Assembly (NCBI GenBank): GCA_002290555.1
Contig: NEUK01000063.1
Coordinates: 1 to 52,690, forward strand
Source of the DNA: Spartobacteria bacterium AMD-G4
GTDB taxonomy: Bacteria; Verrucomicrobiota; Verrucomicrobiia; Chthoniobacterales; Terrimicrobiaceae
DNA: 52,690 bases
Direction of reading: 5' to 3'
Positions 44,598 through 52,596 of this stretch are shown here, piece after piece. Position 1 is the first letter of the stretch, and the number at the start of each line of letters is the position of its first letter. A program made the position numbers and the translations under genes. A model generated the notes under the pieces. It saw only the letters and a list, made by a program, of their open reading frames with translations, was not told where the DNA came from and made no database searches.

Positions 44598-44876
44598 AAG
44601 AGGCTTGCGTCGGATCAACTCTTTGTTTTTGGGAAATGTGGTAGCTCCAGATTTCTTCGGAATTCTGCAATAGTCACACCACGCGGATGCTTGAGGGCAT
44701 GTCGTGGCAGGTCACTTCGCCGATGAAGGAGGGTAGCTTGCAGAGGAAAATCGGCTGGCGGGAGTCGGGGTCCAAATGTGCAACAGACTCCTTTGCGCTG
44801 TGCCCTCGGAGGCGGCGATGCGGCCTTCGATGATACAAGGCCTTGCATTTTTCAAGAATTCAAGAATGTTGAAATC

Positions 44877-45134
44877 ATGACAAAAATGATTTTGATGAAT
44901 GAGCGGGGAATGGTGACCCTGCCAAAACGAATGAGGCAACGGATTGGTTACGGTGAGACGCGAGGTATCTTGGTAGCAGAGGAACGGCCGGAGGGAATAC
45001 TGCTCCGTCCTGGAACTGTGGTTGCTGTGGAGAGCTATTCTCCGGAGCGGATTGCGGAGTTTGAGTCTGCGGATGCCGAGTTGGCAGAGTTCGCGGTGGG
45101 CTTGCGCAAGGCGGCGAAAAAGGGTGAGCCGTAA
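44877..45134 (+). CDS. AbrB/SpoVT-type antitoxin
   Basis: An 85-residue small DNA-binding protein with the AbrB/MazE swapped-hairpin pattern: MILMNERGMVTLPKRMRQRIGYG, followed by ILLRPGTVVAVESYSPERI. The C-terminal helical part (IAEFESADAELAEFA) is the expected toxin-neutralising region. Family knowledge: such proteins pair with PIN-domain ribonucleases as VapB-like antitoxins and repress their own promoter. The ATG at 44877 gives the normal N-terminus. The PIN gene follows immediately. Confidence 0.8.
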   Translation: MTKMILMNERGMVTLPKRMRQRIGYGETRGILVAEERPEGILLRPGTVVAVESYSPERIAEFESADAELAEFAVGLRKAAKKGEP

Positions 45135-45544
45135 GAGTTTTTCTTGACGCGAATATCTTGTTTTCAGCTTCGAATCCGAAGTGGTTGACGAGCCTTTTGC
45201 TTGATGTTTTGGAACTGCACGGGGAGTTGGTGACTTCAGAATTTGCAGCCCAGGAAGCCAGAAGGAATGTGGCCGCTTTTTCTGAAGATTTGATTGATGG
45301 CTTGGAAAAATGGTTCGCTCGCGTGCATATCTTGGCTGATACAGGACAAGCCTCATCGCCGTTGGAACTTGCAGAAAAAGACAGGCCAATTCTCGATGCC
45401 GCGATTTCCGGAAATTGCACCCACCTTCTTACGGGAGATGCCAGGCACTTCGGGATGTGGATGGGAAAGAGCATTTCGGGTGTAAAAATCGTGAATCAAC
45501 GAATGATGAGCGAGGAGTTGCGCTTTTGTAGCATCGTGGATTGA
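45131..45544 (+). CDS. PIN-domain ribonuclease toxin, start codon uncertain
   Basis: A VapC-like PIN-domain protein of about 137 residues. The reading frame gives VRVFLDANILFSASNPKWL, which is the expected PIN N-terminus with catalytic Asp in LDAN. Further acidic residues are in VTSEFAAQEARRN and DRPILDAAISG and LLTGDARHFG. The frame has a TGA at 45125 and then no ATG, GTG or TTG before the catalytic Asp; GTA at 45131 is where a start would be expected. The first ordinary start, TTG at 45158, would remove that Asp. The antitoxin stop at 45132-45134 overlaps. Either a non-standard start is used or the toxin has lost its start by a point change (GTG to GTA). Confidence 0.6.
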   Translation, partial: VRVFLDANILFSASNPKWLTSLLLDVLELHGELVTSEFAAQEARRNVAAFSEDLIDGLEKWFARVHILADTGQASSPLELAEKDRPILDAAISGNCTHLLTGDARHFGMWMGKSISGVKIVNQRMMSEELRFCSIVD

Positions 45545-45805
45545 AGGGTTTGAAAATCCCAAACCCGCTCTGTTTTTCCGCTTTGCAGGCGGATGGATGC
45601 TGGAGCCGAGGCGGCGGGGGTTGCCGTAGTGTGATCGCTACAAGATGCTGATGCCGAAGGAGGGCTAACGAACGAAAGTAAGGCGTCCGGAATTAATTAT
45701 TGACATCATTTCCATGTCAGTTTGCGGCTGGGCTTCCAAGAATTTCCAAATTCGAACTTCAAATTCCCTGGGATTCTCCCGAGCGCTTGGACTGGAAGTT
45801 AAAAA
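45545..45805. other. Spacer right of the AbrB-PIN cassette
   Basis: Contains the right flanking direct repeat (45621-45664) and TCCGGAATTAATTATTGACA (45686-45705), which matches the repeat unit TCAGGCATAAATTATTGATA at most positions. No gene is supported here. Confidence 0.5.
45621..45664 (+). repeat. Flanking direct repeat, right arm
   Basis: TTGCCGTAGTGTGATCGCTA and the next 24 bases, ending GATGCCGAAGGAGGG, pair with the left arm at 44507-44549 in the same orientation. Confidence 0.65.
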
Positions 45806-46789
45806 TCAATTTCCGCCCCCCTTTTTCGGGGAGGCCGGGGGCGGCGCAAAATCGGCAAAGAACTCCGGGATGCGATTCTCGAGCCAGAGCCTGCGGGTTT
45901 CCACAAATCCCAGATGACCTCCATTCATCGGGGCTTCAAGGACCAGGGAGGAGTGGCGGTGCGCCTCCGCAAAGGGAAAAGATTCTTGGCTGAGGAAAGG
46001 ATCGTCGAGCGCATTGAGCAAGAGGACTGGCAGGCGGATGCGCGAGAGATACCGCCGGGCGCTGGATTGTTCCCAGTAGTCCTGCGCATCGCGAAAGCCG
46101 TGGATGCGGGCGGTGAAGCGGTCGTCGAACTCCGCGAAGCTCCGAACCGCATGGACTCCCGAGGCATCGATCTCCTCCGGGAAGCGAAGCGCCTTCGAGG
46201 CAACTTTCGCAGCCAGGCTCTTCATAAAACGCCCGAGGTAAATCCGGTTGCTGCGTCGGCGGTCCAGAGCGAGTGCACTGGAGGCCAGATCGATGGGCGC
46301 TGAGATCGCCGCCGCCGCGCACACCGAGGAATGCACGGCCCCTTCGCCAAGATATTTGAGCGTCATGTTTCCACCCAAGCTCAGTCCCACCAAAGCGAGA
46401 TGCGGGTAGCTCGCGGCAGCCCGCTCGACAACGGCGGCCAGATCGCCCGTGTCTCCACTGTGATAAAAGCGCGCCAGCCGGTTTTCCTCTCCGCTGCAGC
46501 CACGATAATTCCAGGCCAGAGCATCCCAACCCGCCGCCCCCAGAGCGGCCGCGAGTCCGCGAATGTCACTGCCAACCGAGCTGCCCTCCAACCCGTGCGA
46601 AAGAATGACCGCCCGACGGTGCCCGGCCCGCATCCAGTCGATGTCGACAAAATCCCCGTCCGACAACTCAAGACGCTCTCTCTCGCACTTTCCGCACCCG
46701 CGCCGCGGCAGCACCGCTCCGAGAATTGTCTGCACATGGCCGTTCCGGAGAAAAAATGGAGGCGCAAAAGTGGATCGCACGACAGGCAT
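45806..46789 (-). CDS. YheT-family alpha/beta hydrolase
   Basis: A 327-residue alpha/beta hydrolase of the YheT/ABHD1-3 group (putative esterase or lipase). The N-terminal FAPPFFLRNGHVQTILGAVL and the GLEGSSVGSDIRGLAAAL block are family hallmarks. The nucleophile elbow is LVGLSLGGNMTLKYLGEG. The acid is in LNALDDPFLSQESFP, and the catalytic His in NGGHLGFVE. No signal peptide is present. The natural substrate is unknown; E. coli YheT is uncharacterised. A Pro/Gly/Lys-rich tail precedes the stop. Confidence 0.88.
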   Translation of the reverse strand: MPVVRSTFAPPFFLRNGHVQTILGAVLPRRGCGKCERERLELSDGDFVDIDWMRAGHRRAVILSHGLEGSSVGSDIRGLAAALGAAGWDALAWNYRGCSGEENRLARFYHSGDTGDLAAVVERAAASYPHLALVGLSLGGNMTLKYLGEGAVHSSVCAAAAISAPIDLASSALALDRRRSNRIYLGRFMKSLAAKVASKALRFPEEIDASGVHAVRSFAEFDDRFTARIHGFRDAQDYWEQSSARRYLSRIRLPVLLLNALDDPFLSQESFPFAEAHRHSSLVLEAPMNGGHLGFVETRRLWLENRIPEFFADFAPPPASPKKGGGN

Positions 46790-47481
46790 GCCCCGACTTT
46801 AAGGGAACCGGTCCCCTCCAGTAGATAGAATTTCAGACATCCTGACCTCAACCCATCGTCTTGCGCATCGCGGGGAAACCGTATGATCCCCGATTTGCCC
46901 ACAAATCGACGGCCATTCGAAAATCAAAACGGGCGCTGCCGCGCCATTGGCAAGGTGGAGATGGCCGGCCTCGGTCGTCCGGCCTTGGGGCTGCTGCAAC
47001 GAAGCCGCCTCGAATTTGTAGCGGAACTCGGAACGAGTTTGGATGGCGGTTGGTGTAGCCTCGCGAGATGTGGTCGAAAATTTGAATGCCGCGCTTTTCG
47101 CGCATGGTCCCGGGGATCGCGCCTCGGGCGCTGTCGGGTGCGCCTCGCGCCAGACTTGTCGAAAATTCCACTGGCCTGCGGGCGTGGGTCCTTCTGTGTC
47201 AGGCGAGACGCCCGACCTACACAAATGGCTTTGAAAATCTGCAACCTAACAAACATTGGTTCAATTTTTCTTTCAGCGCCCCACTTTTTCAGCCTCTCAC
47301 AGCGTCTTCCAAAAAAAACCGTCTCCTTTTGATCCCCGCGGCTCGCCACATGGTAAATCGCACCTGCGTAGTGGCACTTTTTAAGAATCCAGCCCGAAGA
47401 GCGCTCTCGTTAGCCACAGCGCAAATCCTCCTGCGGCATCTTCGCATCGATTGATGCAATGGTCTTGGTGCGGACAAGCGC
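46790..47481. other. Long non-coding spacer (692 bp) with dispersed repeat
   Basis: No credible gene on either strand; frames of up to 149 codons have random composition. It holds copy 2 of the dispersed repeat (47120-47185) and a short GGCG-AGA-CGCC hairpin at 47202-47212. Further GC-rich, inverted-repeat-like material lies between 46930 and 47060. The promoter of the YheT-like gene should lie near 46800-46850. Confidence 0.45.
47120..47185 (-). repeat. Dispersed intergenic repeat, copy 2
   Basis: The reverse complement matches 682-746, with the same order of blocks (CCGCAGGC, GTGGAAT, GGCGCGAGGCGCACCCGAC, CGAGGCG) and few substitutions. Both copies are in spacers that follow gene ends or separate genes. 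Confidence 0.6.
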
Positions 47482-48336
47482 TCAGCGCAGCAGCTTGCCG
47501 TCGCCGTCGACCTTGGCGGTGGCGATCTGCTCGGCTTCGTCGGCGAGCTTCCGCATTTTGGCGACCTGCTCCGGGGTGGGTGGCGCGCCTTGAGTCTCGA
47601 TCGCGACAAGGCGGATTTTTTTGATGCAGTCTATAAATTCCGTGACCATCTCGGTGGCTTTCAATCGAGGATTCAGCGTGTCCAAGCGGTCCAGGAAGTA
47701 TTCCATCACATCCACTCTCCCGAGGATTTCCGCCTTCGCCGGCGAGTAGCGGTCGTCGGTGCTGACGGCTCCCAGTTGGAAACCCCGCAACCAACCGCCA
47801 AGACTGACCATGTGCGCCATTTCCTCATCGTGGAGTTCCATCATGGAATCCTCGACCTCCTCTTGGGTTTTCACCAATTCCCCGCGCATACCGACCCAGT
47901 CGCCCTTGTCGCTGAGTTCCAAAAGGCTCTTACTGCGCTTCGCAAGACGCTCGCCCACGCCCAGAGCGCGCGATTGGCGGATGAGTTCGCGGCCGATGTC
48001 CTGAACATCCTGTGGGCGCTCGGCGATGGTGAGCATGAAGCCGTCCGCCACCAGCGAGCCGAAATGCAATGCGGTCTGCAAGCGGTTGCCGAAGCTCGCC
48101 TGGCGGTTGGCGGAATCGATCGTCTTGAGAGGCACCGGACGAAAGGCTTCGAGGTCTTTGAGCAGCGAGGCGATTGATGGAGATGTGATGGGATTCACTC
48201 CGAGTTCCTCGCGCATGTGTTCTGTGGAACTCGCCTCCAGTTCCTTAAGAGTATCGGTCTGCGCAACAACACTGCTGCAGGCTGCGACATGAAAAAGCAC
48301 AAGACTGGAAAAAATCCGGAACACTTGAATCCTCAT
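47482..48336 (-). CDS. Exported protein (possible lipoprotein) of unknown function
   Basis: A 284-residue protein with an N-terminal export signal (MRIQVFRIFSSLVLFHVAAC) whose VAAC end fits a lipobox with Cys20. The mature part is helical: ALHFGSLVADGFMLTIAERP, IGRELIRQSRALGVGERLAK, and a final AKMRKLADEAEQIATAKVDG. I do not recognise the family. The helix content and the DVQDIGREL region suggest a structural or regulatory periplasmic role. Start ATG at 48336. It is divergent from ald, 75 bases away. Confidence 0.65.
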   Translation of the reverse strand: MRIQVFRIFSSLVLFHVAACSSVVAQTDTLKELEASSTEHMREELGVNPITSPSIASLLKDLEAFRPVPLKTIDSANRQASFGNRLQTALHFGSLVADGFMLTIAERPQDVQDIGRELIRQSRALGVGERLAKRSKSLLELSDKGDWVGMRGELVKTQEEVEDSMMELHDEEMAHMVSLGGWLRGFQLGAVSTDDRYSPAKAEILGRVDVMEYFLDRLDTLNPRLKATEMVTEFIDCIKKIRLVAIETQGAPPTPEQVAKMRKLADEAEQIATAKVDGDGKLLR

Positions 48337-48411
48337 AGACAACACTCCCCCCGCCGCCAATCAAGCGAGAAACCGCTTTCGAAAAAAAACCATTGGGTTC
48401 ATATTTCGGAC

Positions 48412-49515
48412 ATGATCATCGGAATCCCCAAGGAAATCAAAGCCCAAGAGCATCGCGTCGCACTCCTCCCGTCGGCGGCCTATCAACTGATCAAGCACGG
48501 CCACAAGGTCATTGTGGAATCGCAGGCGGGTGCTGGAATCGGTTTCTGCGATGACAACTACCGCCAGGCCGGCGTCGAAATCGTCGCCAGCCATGCCGAG
48601 ATTTTCGCCCGCGCCGACATGTTGGTGAAAGTCAAAGAGCCACTCCCGGAGGAATATCCCCTCCTCCGCAAAGACCAGATTCTCTTCACCTACCTGCACC
48701 TCGCCGCGAGCCGTCCGCTCACCGAGGCGCTTCAAAAATCCGGCGCGACCTGCATCGCCTACGAGACCGTGCGGGTCAACAACCGCCTCCCTCTCCTCGA
48801 GCCCATGAGCGAGATCGCAGGCCGCATGTCCGTGCTGGTGGGTGGGTATTTTCTTGCCAAGCATACGGGTGGAAAAGGAGTGCTCCTCGGCGGCGTGCCC
48901 GGCGTGCTGCCAGGCAAAGTTGTTGTCATCGGGGGAGGCACCGCAGGTGTCAATGCCGCCCGCATGGGCACGGGCGTGGGAGCGGATGTAACCATTCTCG
49001 AAGTCGATCTGGAGCGAATGCGTTTCCTCGACATCACCATGAGCACCGCACACACGCTCTTCTCAAGCGAGGCCAGCCTGCTCGACCTGCTGCCGAGCGT
49101 GGATCTCCTCATCGGTGCCGTTCTGGTTCCAGGCGCGAAGGCTCCGAAACTCATCACCCGCGAGATGCTCCGCCTCATGAAACCCAACAGCGTCGTGGTG
49201 GATATCGCCATCGACCAAGGTGGCTGCCTGGAGACCTCGCGTCCGACGACCCATGACAACCCGACCTTCGTCGAGGAGGGTGTCGTCCACTATTGCGTTG
49301 CCAATATGCCAGGTGCCTATGCCCGCACCGCCACTCAGGCACTGACGAATGTGACCTCCCGATACATCGAAACACTCGCCGACCTCCCACTCGCCGAAGC
49401 CTTCGAACGCGCCCCCGGCCTCCGCGAGGGTCTCAGCGTCTACAAGGGAGGCATCACTTGCAAAGTCGTTGCCGAAGCCCACGGCCTCGATTACACGCCT
49501 TTTTCCGCCACATGA
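48412..49515 (+). CDS. ald: Alanine dehydrogenase
   Basis: A 367-residue NAD-dependent enzyme that reversibly deaminates L-alanine to pyruvate and ammonia. The N-terminal MIIGIPKEIKAQEHRVALLP, ADMLVKVKEPLPEEYPLL, the catalytic His region FTYLHLAAS, and the NAD-binding KVVVIGGGTAGVNAARM are typical. LDLLPSVDLLIGAVLVPGAK and VVDIAIDQGGCLETS follow, as in Ald rather than in transhydrogenase PntA. Start ATG at 48412 gives the standard family length (about 370). The stop overlaps the proA start as ATGA. Confidence 0.95.
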   Translation: MIIGIPKEIKAQEHRVALLPSAAYQLIKHGHKVIVESQAGAGIGFCDDNYRQAGVEIVASHAEIFARADMLVKVKEPLPEEYPLLRKDQILFTYLHLAASRPLTEALQKSGATCIAYETVRVNNRLPLLEPMSEIAGRMSVLVGGYFLAKHTGGKGVLLGGVPGVLPGKVVVIGGGTAGVNAARMGTGVGADVTILEVDLERMRFLDITMSTAHTLFSSEASLLDLLPSVDLLIGAVLVPGAKAPKLITREMLRLMKPNSVVVDIAIDQGGCLETSRPTTHDNPTFVEEGVVHYCVANMPGAYARTATQALTNVTSRYIETLADLPLAEAFERAPGLREGLSVYKGGITCKVVAEAHGLDYTPFSAT

Positions 49516-50783
49516 CACTCGAGCAGGAAATCCACACGATCGGCCGTCGCGCCCGCGAAGCCTCGCGCTCTCTCGCACGCCTCTCCGCTTCGCAAAAAAA
49601 TAAAATCCTCATCGCCATGGCGGATGAACTCGTCGTTCGTTCACCCGAGATCCTGGCCGCGAATGCGGAGGATACCGCCGCCGCTGAGAAAAACGGGCTC
49701 ACCCAAGCCGCCATCGACCGCCTGCGACTCACGCCGGACCGCATCTCGGGCATGGCCGACGGTATCCGCCAGGTCGCCGCCCTCGATGATCCTGTCGGAG
49801 AAATCCTTCGCGACTGGACACGCCCGAACGGCATCCACATTCAGAAAATCCGAACACCGATCGGCGTCATTGGCATCATTTATGAGTCCCGCCCGAATGT
49901 CACCGCCGACGCCGCCGTGCTCTGCCTCAAGACCGGCAACGCTGTCATCCTGCGTGGCGGCTCCGAGGCTCTCGCCTCAAACCTCGCCATCGCCAAGGCC
50001 CTCCAGGCCGGTGGATTTCAAGCCGGCCTGCCCGATTTTTCCGTTCAGCTCATCCCCACCAAAGACCGCGGAGCTGTAAAAATCATGGCCGCCATGGACC
50101 AATTCATGGATGTCATCATTCCCAGGGGTGGGCACTCGCTCATCGAGGCCGTTGTGAGCGCCGCACGCATGCCGGTCATCAAGCACTACGACGGCATCTG
50201 CCATGTTTTCGTGGACCGCGAAGCCGACCTGCAAATGGCCCTCGATATCGCGATCAATGCCAAATGCCAACGCCCCGGCGTGTGCAATGCCCTCGAAACC
50301 CTCCTCGTCCACCGCGACATCGCGCAGGACTTCCTCCAACTCGCTGCACCGGAGCTGGATGCTTCCCGCGTCGAACTCGTTGCCGATCCCGAAGCGTTCA
50401 AATTCCTCTCCAACCTGAACTACAAAGCGCTTCGCGAGGCGGATGACACCACCTGGCGAACCGAGTGGCTCGACCTCATTCTGTCCGTCCGCGTTGTGAA
50501 TGACCTCGCCGCCGCCATCGACCACATCGAGACCTTCGGCTCCCACCACAGCGACGCAATCATCACCTGCAACCCCGACACGGCCGAGACCTTCCTCGCC
50601 TCGGTGGATTCCGCCACCGTTTATTGGAACGCCTCCACCCGCTTCACCGACGGCGGCGAATTCGGCTTCGGCGCCGAGATCGGCATCAGCACCGACAAAC
50701 TCCACGCCCGAGGCCCCATGGGACTCGAGGAACTCACAACCTACAAATACCTCATCCGCGGCGAAGGCCAGATCCGGAAATGA
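49512..50783 (+). CDS. proA: Glutamate-5-semialdehyde dehydrogenase (gamma-glutamyl phosphate reductase)
   Basis: A 423-residue ALDH-superfamily enzyme reducing gamma-glutamyl phosphate to the semialdehyde in proline synthesis. Landmarks are the N-terminal IGRRAREASRSLARLSASQK, the IRTPIGVIGIIYESRPNVT cofactor region, GNAVILRGGSEALASN, the catalytic Cys in NAKCQRPGVCNALETLLV, and YWNASTRFTDGGEFGFGAEIG. The C-terminal GPMGLEELTTYKYL is family-specific. proB is not present. The upstream gene is ald and the next genes are orf63 and a nucleotidyltransferase. Confidence 0.96.
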   Translation: MTLEQEIHTIGRRAREASRSLARLSASQKNKILIAMADELVVRSPEILAANAEDTAAAEKNGLTQAAIDRLRLTPDRISGMADGIRQVAALDDPVGEILRDWTRPNGIHIQKIRTPIGVIGIIYESRPNVTADAAVLCLKTGNAVILRGGSEALASNLAIAKALQAGGFQAGLPDFSVQLIPTKDRGAVKIMAAMDQFMDVIIPRGGHSLIEAVVSAARMPVIKHYDGICHVFVDREADLQMALDIAINAKCQRPGVCNALETLLVHRDIAQDFLQLAAPELDASRVELVADPEAFKFLSNLNYKALREADDTTWRTEWLDLILSVRVVNDLAAAIDHIETFGSHHSDAIITCNPDTAETFLASVDSATVYWNASTRFTDGGEFGFGAEIGISTDKLHARGPMGLEELTTYKYLIRGEGQIRK

Positions 50784-50971
50784 AAATCGTCGGCAAACAA
50801 TCACGCACTCCCGCCACCCCAGAGGAGGCGGTTCTAAGGGCAGGTAAAATCATCGCCGAAGCCTTTCGCGTGTCTCCCATCAAGAAGCCAAGAGGTTTTG
50901 TCGTGAAATTCAAGACGCGACAGGACTATGAGAACTGGCGCCGCGACCAGAAGAACCCGCGGCTTTGGTGA
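50780..50971 (+). CDS. orf63: small basic protein of unknown function
   Basis: A 63-residue basic protein: MKIVGKQSRTPATPEEAVLR, a helix AGKIIAEAFRVSP, then KKPRGFVVKFKTRQDYENW and a short tail RRDQKNPRLW. I do not recognise it. It overlaps the proA stop as ATGA, and its own stop overlaps the nucleotidyltransferase ATG by one base (TGATG). Tight coupling to the nucleotidyltransferase suggests a functional pair, perhaps an antitoxin or adapter; this is inference. Confidence 0.6.
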   Translation: MKIVGKQSRTPATPEEAVLRAGKIIAEAFRVSPIKKPRGFVVKFKTRQDYENWRRDQKNPRLW

Positions 50972-51423
50972 TGAAGCAAATGTCAAAAAATCCGCTTCTG
51001 AATGTTTGTCGCCTCTTGAACGAAGCGGGAGCCGAATACCTTGTTGTCGGCGCATGGGCCATGATCCTCAACGGCCTGATCCGTGCCACAGAGGATGTTG
51101 ATATACTCATCGCCGAAAATCCGTCGAATTACCAAAAAGTGATTCAAGCTCTTTCTCGCTTGCCTGATGGTGCCGCCTCTGAACTCGTTCCTGAAGATTT
51201 TGCGGAAAATTCCTTCGTTAAGATTGCCGACGAGATTGAAGTCGATGTTGGTATCAGAGCTTGGACAGTGACTTATGCCGAAGCCCACCCGAACGCGCTG
51301 CGAACAACGGTTGAGGGCGTGGAAATCCCCTACCTTTCCATCTCCGATTTGATTCGCAGCAAGCAAACCCACCGGGACCAAGATCGCGTCGATCTCGAAA
51401 ACTTGATTCGCCTTCGAAAATGA
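50971..51423 (+). CDS. Nucleotidyltransferase-fold protein (MNT/AbiEii-like)
   Basis: A 150-residue protein with the minimal nucleotidyltransferase pattern: YLVVGAWAMILNGLIRATED, followed by VDILIAENPSN. The G-x-W-A...R-x-T-x-D-x-D arrangement carries the metal-binding DVD aspartates, and a later acidic position lies in IADEIEVDVGIRA. Similar short nucleotidyltransferases occur in toxin-antitoxin modules and as stand-alone enzymes that transfer AMP or other nucleotides. The ATG at 50971 overlaps the orf63 stop. The C-terminal SISDLIRSKQTHRDQDRVDL is typical of the family. The substrate is unknown. Confidence 0.75.
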   Translation: MKQMSKNPLLNVCRLLNEAGAEYLVVGAWAMILNGLIRATEDVDILIAENPSNYQKVIQALSRLPDGAASELVPEDFAENSFVKIADEIEVDVGIRAWTVTYAEAHPNALRTTVEGVEIPYLSISDLIRSKQTHRDQDRVDLENLIRLRK

Positions 51424-51432
51424 AAACTCTCC

Positions 51433-51450
51433 TCTCCGTGTCCTCCGTGG
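51433..51450 (+). repeat. CTCCGTG-type short spacer repeat, copy 3
   Basis: TCTCCGTGTCCTCCGTGG lies in the 46-base gap between the nucleotidyltransferase and acyP, the only gap in an otherwise overlapping operon. It is like 7554-7573 and 44575-44597. Confidence 0.45.
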
Positions 51451-51469
51451 TCAATACCTGCCGCCACCC

Positions 51470-51742
51470 ATGAAAACCCTCTGCGTCCATTACGAAGGTC
51501 GCGTGCAAGGCGTCGGCTTCCGCTACACCGTCAAAAATCTCGCCCGTGAATACGATGTCTCCGGCACGGTCGAAAACCTGCCCGATGGCCGTGTCGAACT
51601 GATCGCCAGCGGCGAAGCGGGTGAGGTCGATGCCTTTCTCGAAGGCATTCGCACCAGCCACCTCGCAGGCCATATCACCCTCGAATCTCCACAACCCATT
51701 TCCCGCCCAGCCACACTGCGCGGATTCTCCATCGTGCCATGA
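51470..51742 (+). CDS. acyP: Acylphosphatase
   Basis: A 90-residue small enzyme that hydrolyses acyl phosphates such as 1,3-bisphosphoglycerate and carbamoyl phosphate. The signature YEGRVQGVGFRYTVKNLA holds the catalytic Arg19-like residue, and GTVENLPDGRVELIASGE holds the Asn. The length is typical (about 90-98). It follows the short CTCCGTG spacer, and its stop overlaps the ABC ATPase start as ATGA. Confidence 0.93.
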   Translation: MKTLCVHYEGRVQGVGFRYTVKNLAREYDVSGTVENLPDGRVELIASGEAGEVDAFLEGIRTSHLAGHITLESPQPISRPATLRGFSIVP

Positions 51743-52596
51743 CCACTCCCGCCGTCCGCATTGAAAACCTCACCAAGATTTTCCCAGTCCCGCTTCGTCG
51801 CCAGCGCGTCACCGCCGTGCGCGACCTCAGCTTCGAAGTCCGCCCCGGCGAGGTTTACGGACTCCTCGGCCCAAACGGCAGCGGCAAAAGCACCACGCTC
51901 AAAATTCTCCTCGGACTCGTAACCCCCAACCAAGGCCGGGCCATGATTTTTGGAGAAGACAGCCGCGACTACCACAGCCGCCGGGATGTTGGATTCCTCC
52001 CCGAGAATCCTTATTTCTACAAATTCCTCACCGCCGCAGAGACCCTCCGCTTTTATGGCAAGGTCTGCGGCATGGGAGGAGCGATCCTCAACAAACGCAT
52101 CGACGAACTCATCCATCTCGTCGGCCTTGAGGACGCGCGCGACCGCCGCATCGGTGGATTTTCCAAAGGCATGCTCCAACGCATCGGGTTGGCCCAGGCG
52201 CTCATTCAGGACCCCCGCCTCGTCGTTCTCGACGAACCCACCGCGGGCGTTGATCCCGCAGGATCCCACCAGATCCGCGACCTTATCCTCGACCTCAAAA
52301 AACGCGGCAAGACCGTCCTGCTCACCTCGCACCTTCTCGAGCAGGTTCAAGAAATCTGCGACCGCGTTGGCATCATGGCCCGTGGCGAGATGATCCGCGA
52401 GGGCGCGCTCGCCGATCTCGTCTCGGTGAAAAATCAGACCGAGTTTGTCATCGAAAACGCCACGCCGGAAATACGCTCCCAAATCGAGATCCTCCTCCAA
52501 AACTCCCCTGCCAAGCTTCTCTCGGCCCGCCAACCCCAGCGCTCGCTCGAAAGTGTGTTTTTGGAACTCACCGCCCCCTCCGCCGATCGCAAATGA
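51739..52596 (+). CDS. ABC-2-type transporter ATPase
   Basis: A 285-residue ATPase of the CcmA/NatA-like ABC-2 exporter class. Walker A is GLLGPNGSGKSTTLKILLGL, the signature IGGFSKGMLQRIGLAQAL (LSGGQ replaced by FSKGM), and Walker B RLVVLDEPTAGVDPAG followed by LLTSHLLEQVQEICDRVGIM. The extended C-terminus is typical of ATPases that work with a separate permease. No permease lies in the window; it could lie downstream of bioD. The substrate is unknown. Confidence 0.88.
   Translation: MTTPAVRIENLTKIFPVPLRRQRVTAVRDLSFEVRPGEVYGLLGPNGSGKSTTLKILLGLVTPNQGRAMIFGEDSRDYHSRRDVGFLPENPYFYKFLTAAETLRFYGKVCGMGGAILNKRIDELIHLVGLEDARDRRIGGFSKGMLQRIGLAQALIQDPRLVVLDEPTAGVDPAGSHQIRDLILDLKKRGKTVLLTSHLLEQVQEICDRVGIMARGEMIREGALADLVSVKNQTEFVIENATPEIRSQIEILLQNSPAKLLSARQPQRSLESVFLELTAPSADRK

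Larger units (their letters stand above)
44448..44876. other. Spacer left of the AbrB-PIN cassette
   Basis: No gene is convincing in this 429-bp stretch. It holds the left arm of a flanking direct repeat (44507-44549), a CTCCGTG motif (44575-44597) and the antitoxin leader. An ATG at 44699 opens a short frame starting MSWQVTSPMKE, faintly like IS481-type transposase N-termini, but the similarity stops there. Confidence 0.4.

Noticed and set aside
44418-44618. 66-codon minus-strand frame across the left repeat
   Set aside because: Composed of repeat sequence; no similarity and no start signal.
44699-44833. Short frame starting MSWQVTSPMKE, faintly like an IS481 transposase N-terminus
   Set aside because: Similarity covers about eleven residues only and is followed by a stop after roughly 44 codons; too weak to call a pseudogene.
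46883-47332. 149-codon frame in the 46.8-47.5 kb spacer
   Set aside because: Cys/Arg-rich composition, crosses the dispersed repeat, no family resemblance.
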